Notes under the pieces: model-generated
Told to the model about the DNA's origin: nothing
Seen by the model: only the letters and a program-made list of their open reading frames with translations
Databases searched by the model: none
Shown: piece by piece, positions 10,465 to 22,410 of the stretch
Position numbering within the stretch: the first letter of the stretch is position 1
How the letters are laid out: each line of letters opens with the position of its first letter
NCBI GenBank assembly: GCA_029204225.1
Contig: CM055101.1
Span: 4,961,246-5,025,245 of the forward strand
DNA from: Diphasiastrum complanatum
Lineage: Eukaryota; Streptophyta; Lycopodiopsida; Lycopodiales; Lycopodiaceae
Direction of reading: 5' to 3'
DNA: 64,000 nucleotides
Position numbers and translations under genes: made by a program

Positions 10465-11232
10465 ATATCGCACTTGTGCACGAGGGAGAACCTACAAAAC
10501 AGAACTAACTTTCAAGATCGCACACAAGAGGGATATGTACGGCAGATAGCTATTGAATATCGCTCTTGTGCGCAAGTAGGTATCGTTGCAAACAATGGAC
10601 AACAATGCGCGCGCACAAGAGTGATATGCCTTGAAAAAAGTAAAAAATTAATCGGGTTTTGTGCCTTTTATACTAAATTTTCACACGTGTGGTCAACAGC
10701 CAATGGACGCGTGTCTACCTCTGATTGGACTACAGGCACTGACACGTGTGAAATGACACCTGTACACATGTCTCGTGTTCATTCGTTTGTTCGACAACAT
10801 GTGTCTCTCGCATTTGCTCGTACAAATCCCACACGTGTAAACTGACAACCTGACACATGTCGCTCTCGCATTTGACCGTACAAATTTCACATGTGCGACA
10901 GGACATTCTTTTGCACGTGCGAACCGCGATATAAAATCACAAACTCCGATGAATTTTTTTCATTTTTTTTTTCGCTCTACATATTGCACTTGTGCGCCTC
11001 CTTCACAATTGATATTTTGCCTACCGCCTTCCATGCGCACAGGTCCAATACATCCGCCTACGTGTCTCCTCATATCGCACTTGTGCGCCTCTCTTCTATA
11101 ACAATCTATCTCTTTGATATTCGGCTCGCACAGGTCCGATATACCGTACATTCTGTCTGTACATATTGGTCCTCTGTGAGGGCTTTATAATCCTTCCCTG
11201 CTCATCCTAGTCGTCACGCACAAGTCCGATAT
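10465..11232. repeat. Array of 17-bp sites ATATCG-CACTTGT-GCGC (copy 1 type)
   Basis: At least nine sites fit ATATCG-N7-GCGC with a CACTTGT-like core. Direct orientation: 10465-10481, 10557-10573, 10981-10997, 11072-11088. Inverted: 10520-10536, 10611-10627, 11035-11051, 11126-11142, 11216-11232. The first lies 14 bp upstream of the gene B start codon; the last lies at the 3' end of gene A exon 2. The flanking ATATCG and GCGC match the copy 2 sites, but the core differs. They look like binding sites for an element-encoded protein (transposase or regulator), by analogy with subterminal repeats and iterons. Confidence 0.75.
10680..10900. repeat. Cluster of CAC(A/G)TGT palindromes and a 58-bp duplication
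   Basis: Six or more E/G-box-like palindromes occur in 220 bp, including CACACGTGT near 10682, GACACGTGTG near 10741, ACACATGT near 10762, CACACGTGTA near 10832, ACACATGT near 10855 and CACATGTG near 10889. Part of this comes from a direct duplication with a 58-bp period (CTCTCGCATTTG at 10805 and 10863). The cluster sits between genes A and B of copy 1, so it may be promoter sequence. The ACGTG core is a known bZIP/bHLH target in plants; its use here is inference. Confidence 0.5.
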
Positions 11233-12069
11233 CCCATAGTACACTTCCATGGATAGGAGAAAGTAGACAAGGAGGTACTTCTTCTCGAGAAAAAATCAAC
11301 AAATATATGTAATGAGATAAACCAACTTAGGTGAACAATTTTCGAGCCTATGCTTATCTTCATAGCATTTCTAATATCAATGAGTAGCTTGCATCTCAGT
11401 GATTCAAAAACAATATTGTCAGGAGTAGGCCACTCATCACTTTGAAAACTAGGCAATGGATTTGCTTTGAGCTTGCCAAAACTTCCATCTGTTTGTGGCA
11501 TGTATAAAGATTCATAAAAATAGATACCACAATCTGCAAGCTCCTTTGGACTTCTTCCTCTGTATTGCAGCTTTCCAACATCAGAGTGAATCACGTCTAA
11601 TATTCCTGCAAGTGATTGTGCGGGCTCCCATTCACTTGTGCATGATGGATATAAATCTGAAAGAAAAAAACAATGTTGAAGCATTTAAATCATAATTAGA
11701 AGAGCATCAATAAAGAAAATCACCTATGATTGATGTAGAGTGCATATGTTTTGATATACAATTATATTTTTGATGATCATGAGGATTGATATCATGTACT
11801 TTGATTTTTGAATGCATATATACATGTTGTACTAAAACTTCTGATATCGATTGACCTCCTAGGGTAGTCTTAAACTCCAAATTTTTTGCTTTCCAATAAG
11901 ATTTGTAAGTCATTTTTGCTCTTTTCTTTTGTCAAAAATTGCCCGTTGATGATGGATGCAACAATGCCCATGAATTCTTCGTATATTTTGTTGGCTTCCA
12001 GTTGTCAGTTTCATTTTTCTCATTGTAAAGAATCACATACTCGATTGTAGATCTAGGTCTCTTTGCCAT
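11214..12069 (-). pseudogene. Gene A, copy 1: spliced protein of unknown family
   Basis: Exon 1 runs from ATG 12069 (MAKRPRSTIEYVILYNEKNE) to the donor after 11760, with one TGA after SSTGNF. Exon 2 runs from 11656 to about 11214. The join is inferred from copy 2, where donor and acceptor lie at the same codon phase (NY-LYPS in both). Conserved blocks shared with copy 2: NEKNxxDxWKPxxY, GQSIxEVLVQHxYxH, SxAGIxDVIHSDxGxLQY and IYIFVDFF-like endings. The intron is about 104 bp. The basic N-terminus could bind nucleic acid. No known domain is recognised; conservation between two diverged copies is the best evidence that it was a real gene. Confidence 0.65.
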
Positions 12070-13557
12070 TGCTATTTTCAAAGCTTGGGCGCCAAAAATC
12101 TCTCTGATATAATACTTAATTTCAATTTTCGTATCACATTTAATCTAATGTGAATGCCAACATAGTCACAATTACTGCGTATACCATATTTTATGTAACT
12201 ATACATATGGTATTTCTATAATTGTAACTAGTATAGTTAGGAAATTTCATTATACTAACTAGCATAGTCAGGTAAATTTCACTTGAGATATTCATGTCGG
12301 GCAGATTAGCACGTGTCGGGTAGGAAGAAGAAACCAATGGGATACGTCCATGCTACCTGGACACAAATTTCAAAGTTTTCTGTATTGCATTTTTATTTCT
12401 CAGTTAATTTGAACTACGTTACGTAGATTTCAAATCTGTGCATTTTGATTGGGCCTGGTGAGGTCGAAACTAAAGAAAAAAAATAAAAGTATATATACAA
12501 AGGGTCTTTTTTTATTTTGGAACTCCTCTAATGCATTGTAACATTTCACCAACAATACAGTGTTTCAAAGTTACTATTGACATTACTTTCTTACATGGGT
12601 TTGTACTTTGTCTTTCATTATCGTGTCCCTTACTACACTATAATGTGTATTGGACAAGGTAATTTCATTGACACATTTCAAATATGTAATTTGCTAATCA
12701 TATAGTAGCCTCCTACATTATGGTTGTATGACTTGAGAAATGCTTCTCTGACAATTATGTCACTGCTAGACTGGGATAAATTTTGGCTAGTATTGTGAAC
12801 TAGTTCGAAATTTGGCTGGAAAAAACTATTGTTATATCCTGAGTGTTTATCTTAGTTCTAGAATGCTATTGAAAAAATTTAAGACATTTGATGGCATCAT
12901 CCTTGAGAAAGTATGGTTGTCTTTTGAGTATTCCTCTTGAATATCCAACCATACTTGGCTAGATTTGCCTAGTAACATTTTGCCATTAATACTGGTTTGT
13001 CAATGTGTCAAATTTACACATGACATTACTATCCTACATTGGTATGCACTTTATCTTTTATTGTCTTGTCCCTTACTACATGAGGCATTATAACCGCTAT
13101 AGGAAAAATTAAGCTCATTGACAAGTTTCAATTACTTGGTTTTATAACCATACGGCTTGCTTACATTATGATTATAAGGCTTTTCCATGCAGTTATGTTT
13201 TTTCTAAACTGGTGTAAAATTTGGCAAGTATTACGGACTAGTTCAAAAGTATGCTTGGATAAACTATTATCATATCTTGATTGTTTATATCAATTCTAGG
13301 ATGTTGTTTAGAAATCTCAAGATATACTTGAAATTATGGTCTTGAGAAAATATAAGTATTTGTTGACATTCCTAAATGGGAATACTTGTCATCGAAATTT
13401 TTTTCCATAGGCATACTTATATTTGAAACTTATCCCCTGGGATGATTGTCTTCACGTGGTTCTTATTTTAGCATCCTATGTTGTTTGAGGTGTGCAGTAC
13501 GTATAACCTGTTGCATCACCTAGTGTGGTTATCTTGCTCTGTGGGACGGTTGGCGGG

Positions 13558-13560
<3 letters not shown>

Positions 13561-13600
<40 letters not shown>
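13561..13600. repeat. (AC)20 microsatellite
   Basis: Twenty uninterrupted AC units inside the first copy of the long repeat. The tract sits after a GGCGGGATA-type flank seen again at 14.98 and 32.68 kb. Confidence 0.95.
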
Positions 13601-13602
<2 letters not shown>

Positions 13603-14911
13603 CTAATCATGAAATGCTCTCATGATTTACTTGCTTGTTTCGGTCACTATGATCACAATGAACAAATTGTCTTGAGTTCTTTTGATCAGACTTCATACAA
13701 CACTCTGAATATTAACAATGAAAAAGTTCTTGTGAACAGTCTTCTAATCCCCTCAATATGGTGGTTGTTACTAACAGGTATGAAGCATTGAAGTGCCATG
13801 AAATGATCTTGAATTTACTACTCGTTGATGCTTAGCTTTCATTAACGAAGTTTCCTTTGAAGTGTACTATTTTTTGTTTAAAACTTTGGTTACACTTCGA
13901 CTATTTCTAATATAAATGGTATGATGGGTTTAGTTATATGACTTATGTTAGACTTGGCTGTTAAAGTCCATATATACTTATTTGTGGAAGGTAATGTCCT
14001 GACAATTTGAAATTGACAGTGCAATAAACATTTTTCTAAGTTGTTACTTAGAAAAAGGGATGGTGTTCCAATAATCATTTTGAAAAGGGTAATGACAGAT
14101 AGTTTTAAACTCTAGTTTATAACTAATCTAGATATAATTGTCTACTTTAGTTTTGCTTTTGTAATTGTTGACCTTTAAGCACTGATTATACATTGTTAAC
14201 CTTATAATTTTGTAACATGGAGTAAAGCTGAAACAATGTTCAACTTTTTACTCATGACATGGACAAAAATAGAGTCACCTAATTTGGCAATGACTACTTG
14301 TTGTGACATGGATAAAAATTGAGAGTATGTGTAGACACTTGTAGTTCCCACAATATTGTCCCTATTCTAACACGATTGTTGTTGTGGATGGATGCAAGTG
14401 AGCATATTCTCCTCAACTCGGAGCTTTTGCTGGTTGTTAGGTTTGGTCAATATGATATGTTTGATCACTGTGATGACTCTATACGAATTTGATTTACTTT
14501 TACCACCATTGGACAAATTAAGCTCATTGACAAGTTTCAATTACTTGGTTTTATAACCATACAACTTGCTTACATTATGATTATAAGACTTTTTCATGCA
14601 GTTATGTTACTTCTAGACTGGTGTAAAATTTGGCAAGTATTGCGGACTAGTTCGAAAATAGGCTTGGATAAACTATTTTCATATCCTGATTATTTATCTC
14701 AATTCTAGGATGCTGTTTAGAAATCTCAAGATATACTTGACATTATGGTCTTGAGAAAATGTAAGTATCTGTTGACATTCCTAATTTGGAATAATTGTCA
14801 TCGAAAAAATCTTTTATAGGGAGACTTATATTTGAAACTTATCCCTTGGGATGATTGTCTTCACATGGTTCTTATTTCAGCATCCTATGTTCGTTCAGGT
14901 GTGCAGCAGGT

Positions 14912-14955
14912 ATAACCACACTAGGTATACCTATTGCATTACCTAGTGTGGTTAT
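14912..14955. repeat. 15-bp perfect inverted repeat (hairpin)
   Basis: ATAACCACACTAGGT (14912-14926) and its exact reverse complement (14941-14955) flank a 14-base loop. In the 13.5 kb copy one arm is degraded, and at 32.70-32.75 kb the structure recurs with a mismatch. It lies about 30 bp before the (CA)n tract and may be an internal or terminal signal of the repeat. Confidence 0.8.
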
Positions 14956-14979
14956 CTTGTTTTGTGGGACAGTTGGCGG

Positions 14980-14983
<4 letters not shown>

Positions 14984-15011
<28 letters not shown>
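14984..15011. repeat. (AC)14 microsatellite
   Basis: AC run in the second copy of the long repeat, in the same relative position as the run at 13561. Confidence 0.95.
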
Positions 15012-15017
<6 letters not shown>

Positions 15018-16443
15018 AAAACTTCTTGTCAAGCTAATTCTTGTGTTGCACTGCATTACATAGTGACAATTATTGTGCAAAATGTATTGAAAAAATCCCT
15101 AGTAGAAAATTGCCCTTGACAAAATGGCTGTTGTCTTTGACTATGTGCCTGTTGAGTTGCATACTCGTCAATGGTACTTTTAGTTTTGTGGGTATTTTCA
15201 ACCATCTAGGTGTTGTTTTAATCATGGTGTTTCTATGGTTTGTGTTCACAATAATTGTACAAAAAAAAAATGTAAAAACAGACCTAATTTTCTAACAATA
15301 GCTAGGGGATGCACTATTTGGTTTAGACATCTTCAGATTGTTGGACATAATAGTTGTCACAAACAACTACTTCTAATTAGTCAAGCTACTTCTATGCTTG
15401 CTTGTCTTATATCACTTATTTCCTCCCTAGCATATTTATACAGACACATTGATATATTTGATCTTGGAGTGCGTGTGTTGTAGATTTTTTACTTACTAAT
15501 TAGGTTAAAATATTGGATTGGATTTTTCTTTGAACTTGAATAACTTGTTTATGCGCTATTCTCTAAGAAATACGATGATAATGTCTATCTTAATACTATG
15601 AATATAGACATTATTAGAGTCTTCTAAGTCTAGAACATCTGTTTGTTCTATGAGATCGATGATGTATGTGAGACTAGAAGGCTAAAACTTGCAACATGAG
15701 ACTTGAAGCATGCACTTTATAGGGCCCAAAAATGGTGATGCTTCTATGTCTTGATATACACTAACCATGTTCTTAGGCTCTCGTATGCATACTTATAGAA
15801 GAATGTGCTTATGTTAAAATCTTGCCTTATCCGAAGTTTAGGATCACTGCTTAATATTTTTTTGCTACATATAAGCAGATCATGTTTTTTGTTGCACTTA
15901 TCTAGGAGAATTTTTAGGTACTCGTTGTTTTGTTATCTATACAATGCCACTTTTCAAACAATTGCTATTACATTTTAGACATGTATATGTATATACATAT
16001 CTTGAAGCACTTATTATTGCACTTTCAGTCTTATAATATATTAACTTTGAGTAGAACTGCAACAATGTCCAACTTTATACTCATAATATAGACAAGATTA
16101 GAGTCACCTAACTTGGCAATGACTACTTATTGCGACATGGATAACAAGTGAGAATATGTGTAAACATAGTTGCTGCTGTGGATGGGATGCAAGTAAGCAT
16201 ATTCTCCTAACTCGACAATGACTACTTGTTGTGACATGGATAACAAGTGAGAATATGTGAGGACATAGTTGTTGTTGTGGATGTATTTAGGTAGGCATAT
16301 TCTCCTCGACTTGGAGCTTATGATAGTAATTAGGTTTTGTCAAGGTGATCATTTTGATTGTGATGACTCTATACGAGTTTCATTGATTTTAAGATTTGTA
16401 TATCTCGTATTGTGATGACAATGTTTAGTTTTTTTAGGTATGT

Positions 16444-16465
16444 ACACACACACACACACACACAC
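16444..16465. repeat. (AC)11 microsatellite
   Basis: Short AC run near the end of the plus-oriented repeat arm, after GTATGT. Confidence 0.9.
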
Positions 16466-17012
16466 TTACTTTTCTATTGATAAAAATGTTGTGTTTTTTA
16501 ATTATTTAAAGCTTTTTTGCGATAGCAATAAGCTATTGTAATGGTTTGCCAAAAATGATGTGCCAAATTTGAACATTAAAATGAGTTTTTTATTTTATTC
16601 TAAAATTCTTCTTACATATTTACATTCATAAATAATTTTATTAACTCAATTAACCTATGTAAACCAAGTTTTGTAAGGATCTCCTTACTTTACTATACAC
16701 AAATTTACTCCATATAAAAATGACAAACATGAATTTTTTTGCATTTAAAAAAGTTATCGGTTTTCTGAATGAAATTCAACTTCCTGTAAGTTTTCCATGA
16801 AACAAATTTTCAACGAAATATGCCGGTTCCATTCTCAGAGATGCCGGCTTTCCGAACAATGCTCCTAAGAGGTCTTCATACATTCAAAAAGAAGTTGATT
16901 ACAATTTATTATTACACCCATATGATATTACCTCCAAACACTATGGAAGAGTTTTGGTCTTAAAAAGAGGGTCTAGCAGCCAAGTGAGCTTCTCCCACAC
17001 ACTATGATCTAT

Positions 17013-18391
17013 CTAAAAGATAAAGTGAAAGACCTCCCAGATGGGAGAGACGAAGAGCAGCAGGATGCCGATAGTCACAGGCACGCCGCGCTTGCCTGCA
17101 AAAGCTTTCTTGAAGCCACCAGCAGCGGTGATGTGCTGGTACAACAGATAGGCCCCGATCACCATGCTGATCAACACCCCAAATATGCTGTTTCTCACGT
17201 GAATTGCTAGCAGATTGGGTAGAGTCACCAGTAGTAGCACCAGTGCAGCAGGCAGCTCCAATTCATCTGCAAACACGCACGCAGCTCTGATTAGACCGTT
17301 TCTCCAATGGACCAGAACATAGAAGTATATGAGAGTGCCCAGAAGGCTAGCTTACTAGGAATGTAGACTGCTAGCAAAGACAATAAGGAGTTCCGATTAG
17401 TCTGTTTCTGGAATAGAACTTTTAACAGAACAATTATGAAGCTGGACAAGTATGAAAGGACTAATGATAAACCCGTTTGTTTCTCAAACAGAACGGAACA
17501 TATATGCAGATCAGCGGATAATAGAAGCTTGATGGGCGGTCATTTGTTTCTAAAATAGAGTATAATAGAGATCAAAATCAGCAAGTATCATGAGAGGGCT
17601 AATAGTATAGTCATCTGTTTCTCAAACATAGTTAGCACATGAAACTCAGCCCAAGCTGCATAAGAGCGCTCATAGCATAAATTTCAAATTTGGCACGGCA
17701 GGAAGACAGTTTGGGAAGAATCCTAGCTTACCACGAACATGGCGGGGGAAGAATAACTGCATCACCACTGCAACAAACGCGATCCATTTTCCAATCTCGC
17801 CCCTGCATGACCAGCATCAGCACAGCATTACAGTTATTAGCATGGGTACTTCTAGCATTAATAGTAACGGTATCACAAACTATAGAACTTAACTTTCTTG
17901 CATGTTTTTTTTTCAAGCTGTGAAGATTTTAAATACAGGAATTAGCCCAATACAACGCAACAATATACCTGAGTAAGTTGAAGAGCAGTGGTGGCAGGTT
18001 GAGGCCAATGTAGGGGACCAGCAGAGCTGTGAGAAAGTTCGTCTTCCAGTTTGTCCTATCTATCACTATCAAGAATCTGCAACAATACACACGAATTTGA
18101 TCTCATTGCCAAAAACAAAACCTGATCTCGGGCTTCAGCCTGTCTTTCTGTATCTACGGAGATATGAAGATGTTGAAAATGAAGTAACATAGAGATAGGG
18201 GCGAGGGAGGGAAGGGATTACATAGCAGCAATGACTGCCAGCCATCTGAGGAAGCCGAAGTGAGCAACAGAAGCTCCAATGAGACCAGTAACGTGGAGTG
18301 TGAGATCCTGGGCTGACATAACAAGTAACTGGAAGTCCTTCGTTATTGCACCAGATCCAGTGTCCCTATCTGAAAAATGATAAGAACCCAT
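17013..18391 (-). CDS. COR413-type cold-regulated membrane protein (four exons)
   Basis: Four exons with GT-AG introns join into 200 codons plus TAG: 18391-18222, 18076-17969, 17802-17732, 17266-17013; phases agree at every join. An in-frame ATG seven codons earlier (18412) is possible; I chose MGSYHFSDRD, which gives the usual family length of about 200. Family hallmarks: DRTNWKTN (residues 63-70) after a hydrophobic helix, GEIGKWIAF (94-102), FFPRHV, then a hydrophobic C-terminal half with YLLYQHI and AAGGFKKAF. Several transmembrane helices are evident. COR413 proteins sit in the plasma membrane or plastid inner membrane and are linked to cold and stress responses; their biochemical action is unknown. 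No plastid transit peptide is obvious, favouring the plasma-membrane type. No stop or frameshift: likely functional. Confidence 0.93.
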
Positions 18392-21300
18392 TTTAACATC
18401 AACAACAATCAATCAATGACTCAATTCACTCCTTCTCCTTTGCAAATTGGAGCAGCAACAACACGAAGTCAAGCAAATTACTCGATCCCGATCCGATCCG
18501 ATCCGATCACAATCTCTATCTAAATCTCTCTGGATCTCGTCCTCTCTTATGGAGATAGTAGACTAAGTAGAGGGTTCTGAAAAAGAGAGTAATGAGCTGT
18601 GCTGGCTGAGAGGATGCGTGGCGCAATTGTAAGGAGCAAGGTGGCAGTAGCAAGGTTTAGGTGCCGCCACGTTAGCCCACTTCAACTATTGCGTATTGCT
18701 TCCAAGATACCATAATAATATCCGGAGAATAAAATATCAAGATGATTCATATATCAAGACATTCTTTTCGTTTTCCTTCACTTCAAGCATTGCATTCTAT
18801 CTATAATAAGAGACTACCTGACCTAAATTTGATATAAAGAGAAGTTTTTGACAAGGAGATTTGACATTAACATAACCTTTGTAGAGCTTTTAAATCCTTA
18901 AAAATTTAATGAAATATCAAAGATTGTATTTTAGAAGAATTTAAAAACTGAAAAGATTATGTAATGCTCAAACTCATGGAACAATAGCATCTCATGGCCA
19001 CTAGTTTGGAGTCATGATCCAAAGCATGTCACTTATATGTGAGTGTAATATTAATGTGAGGAAACATTTAGCAATATGAAATGTATATATGCATGTATAC
19101 TGAAATTAAAATTGATGATTTGTAAAAAGAAATAAAAAATATATCTTACTAGAGCACTATCCACACCTAAGAAAGTCGTGCATAGTCCACATCAAAATCC
19201 CCTTCACTGCGAAGTCTCTTTGTTTGTGTGGTGTTAAAATATAGGTCACTTAAATTCCTTGCCACAAGCTCTTAAGCTCTTCTATCAAGGGAGTTATAAT
19301 AGGGGTATAGTTAATTCGCAACTACCTAACCTAGCATGATTTATCTATGTCTGTTATTGTATGAATGGCTAACTTCAACAAAAGCAATATGAAAACCAAA
19401 CAGCTCATTGTAATTAAGCTATCAACATTCCAAACCAAGTACCCATTGCAAGAATATAGACATTTCAGTAGTAAGACCACATAGACAAATAGATTTTGTG
19501 GTGAAGGGGATTTTGATGTGGACAACAACAATTTGATAAGCATTTTCCATGTTGTAAAATCAGTATACAAAGTCTATAAATGCTAACGACTTCTCTGAAC
19601 AACTTTGCCACTTGGGTCTTATGCAAGAGATATTCCTCTTACTTCCAGCAATTATAATGAATCAAAGTAAGCAATTCAAAGTTAAGTCACCCAAAACCAT
19701 CAACTCACCATCTCACCCAAAGTAGCCATACTTTAACCATCCGTAAACAAACAATACTCAATGTAAATACTCGTAAACAAACTCTTTATGGTTGCTTGTG
19801 GTCGCGTCAACTTCCTTAAACTATCATAAACTATGAACTTAACATAGCAGTCTTGATGGCAGCCTTATTCTCTAAATTACAAATATGCAATCAATATTTT
19901 CATATCATAGTCTAAACACAATATGGCCTCTAATTACAAAAATACCTTGACATATATCCATGGGCAAAAAATAGTGAGTTCCACCAAGCTACATTCTTCG
20001 TTTCTTCTACTTCTTCTTAGATTGAATTGCTCAACTATCTTGATCACTATCCTCCTTTGTTGTATCACTCGTAGGCCATGTATCCACTGAATGAGCAATA
20101 CCATGTTCATCGATTATGAATCGTTTGAAGGACCTAATCAATGTAGAACTATGGGGGTTGGAACACAAGGCCAAGGAACTTTTTAATGAAGCCCAAGGTA
20201 GTTGAGGGGAGAGAGCACCTAGTGGGGAAAAGCCTTTGTACTTAATTTATTTTGTTAGATTAATGGCCCAAGTATGGCATCTTGCGTGTACAAGTCCATC
20301 TTGAAGAGCCAGCTAGTAGTTAGTTATGTCAGGCCTGTGAGAAATTGGCAAAAATCTAGCTTGGTATTTTTTATGATAGAAGTTTGTAAGTGAATCTCAC
20401 ATGTGTGGAGGATGTTCCCACGTGTGGAGAATTGTAAAGTAAATCAAAATGTTTGATATGGGGGTCTCATAGAATTTCATAGTCAAGCATTTAGGTGTAG
20501 GATGTTGATAGGGTCAAATTTGGCATAGATGGCAAATTATCCATTTCCACTTGTGATGCCACTATTGAGCCAAAATAGAGTAGGAGGCCAAACTCGTGCC
20601 AATTAGAGTGTAGACAAGTGTAATGCTTTTGTTTGATGAAGTTTAAGAGGTCCAATAGGACTAGAGGTGGAACCATGAGTTGTCCAATAGAATAATGCCT
20701 GGATTTAAGTGAAAACTGTAACTTTTGGGCATCTTGTTTGCAATATATCATTTCCAAGGCTCTTAGGATAGATCCCACTCCCATACTACACACGACTTAG
20801 GAAGAGGTGGAGCCCCAGATCTTTTTTGACAACACTGGCAATGTTGTTGGGGAGTCAAATGCTTTTGCTAACATCTTTGTCCATTTTTATTTGCTATTTT
20901 TTGTCTCTGCTGCTAGAAATTGCTTGTTAGTTTTAGTGGTTGTTTTGTGAAATTTTTCATGCATTTTTTGTTTCTGTTTTGCATGAGTTGGATGCATTGA
21001 TGTGTGGGCATACTATTAAACTGCTAATCCCCCACAAAATAGAGGTAGAAAATAGTCTGATAACTGTTCAAAATCTGTTGTGAAGGGCCTTCAAAAATTG
21101 TTTGTTTGAGGCGAGAGCAAACTACCAAACAAGTTTTTAGACTTCTAGGGAGTATTTTTAGACCCAAACTACAATATCTAAGTTCTGTATCTAAGTTCAC
21201 ATGTTTTTCCACAGATCAAGTAGACTTTTTTACATTACATATCAAGGAGGTGAACTCAGGTAACAAAATATAAAAAAATTAATAGCTCTGAAAGCATCAA

Positions 21301-22127
21301 TCTTGTCTTATCATCTACAATCCCCCTTGTAAGTGACAAAGCCCTATTATTAAGAGCCACTTTATTTAAACACTCCATAATGAGTAATGTATGTTTGTTT
21401 GTAACAAATAATTCATGAGTATGCATTATTGCCAATGCTACAAAATGGCAGAATTTCAATGCACTATATATTTTGTAGTTGAGTAGTAAAATATATCCTC
21501 CGTGCATCAATCAACTTCACGATTTCCTCAACTTTATAAACAAAATTAGTCTGCCACAAGATTGGGTAGCTTAAATCAATATGATTCACAATTTCAGTAT
21601 ACAAAGAATGATAATTATCCAAAACTCCGGAAGCCGATGGCCTAAATTTGCCACATTGCCCCGCTGTCTAGAAATGAATAGGATCATGTGTCGCCAAATT
21701 TTTTTTCTTGTCATGAACATATTGAAGCACAAACATAATAGTATTACCAACCAAAATTTTGACCCATCAGATTGTCAAAATGCGATCTTCCCTTGAAGTA
21801 TCGCCCAAGCTAACACTCCTTCAGACTTAGAACGTAAATGAATCTTCCAAGCAAATTCTTTTTTAGTTATTTGAGAGCATTGGCACTCACTACTAGGATT
21901 TCATATCATGACTTTATTGATATTTTATATATGTCCACATGCTCCTAGTTGGAATCAAATTCATTTCTATTATTTTGTAGGACAATTGAGTTGAAATGAC
22001 AAGAGAGAGAGTGCTCTGAGCTTGCATCTCCCATGCTACATGAGTGGACATTTGAAGTGTTGGAACCTTGCCTTGGCCTTATTTTTTAAATTCTTGGACT
22101 TCTTTATACAACTTATTGAAGTCAATT

Positions 22128-22146
22128 ACACACACACACACACACA
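22128..22146. repeat. (CA)n short microsatellite
   Basis: About nine CA units, immediately before the GCCCGTC palindrome. Confidence 0.9.
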
Positions 22147-22386
22147 AGTAAAGAGTGCCCGTCTTTGACGGGCCGACGATCTAGGCCGAGAATCTAGTGG
22201 GTATTTTAAATGTCTCTTGTTTTCTTTTTTGAGTTGTTGGTTTTCATTTATCGATGCAAAAGAGAAGTTACAATTTAAAATAAGTCCCTTTTTTTTTGTT
22301 GAGAATAGTGGAGATGACACAAAGAGTTGAGAAACAAAGAAGAAGAGAGTGCCCAAGTGTTCTGCTGGTTTTTTAAGTAAATGTAA

Positions 22387-22410
22387 TTAGGGTTAGGGTT
22401 AGGGTTAGGG
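22387..22410 (+). repeat. (TTAGGG)4 interstitial telomere-like run
   Basis: Four perfect TTAGGG units. Most land plants use TTTAGGG, so this is either a chance short repeat or a mark of break repair. Too short to infer the species' telomere type. Confidence 0.85.

Larger units (their letters stand above)
9629..12069 (-). mobile_element. Copy 1 (deleted) of a multigene DNA element with ATATCG-N7-GCGC sites
   Basis: This 2.4-kb segment holds two minus-strand genes (B at 9629-10451, A at 11214-12069) that are homologous to genes B and A at 48.2-49.0 and 53.8-54.9 kb. Between them lies an array of 17-bp ATATCG-N7-GCGC sites. Compared with copy 2, it lacks the transposase, the H3-like frame and the Ulp1-like frame, so it is an internal deletion derivative or a non-autonomous relative. 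The protein-level divergence from copy 2 is large, so the family is old or diverse. Terminal repeats and target duplications were not identified; boundaries given are only the outer gene ends. Confidence 0.65.
12500..16470 (+). repeat. Long non-coding (CA)n-bearing repeat, plus-oriented arm
   Basis: No coding content. A unit of roughly 2 kb starts near 12530 and includes a (CA)n tract at 13561. A second, shorter copy spans about 14510-15020 (matching 13100-13600, also ending in (CA)n), and pieces recur at 16040-16390. The same sequence occurs reverse-complemented at 28.5-33.2 kb: for example the 12740-12800 segment matches 31370-31440 in reverse. Short frames encoding runs of Thr-His are only translations of the (CA)n tract. 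It may be a non-autonomous transposon or LTR-like unit; no coding domain decides this. Confidence 0.75.

Noticed and set aside
13525-13791. ORFs with long Thr-His runs (also at 14.9, 32.6 and 52.2 kb)
   Set aside because: They are translations of CA microsatellites within non-coding repeats, except 52.2 kb, where the run follows a real protease exon.
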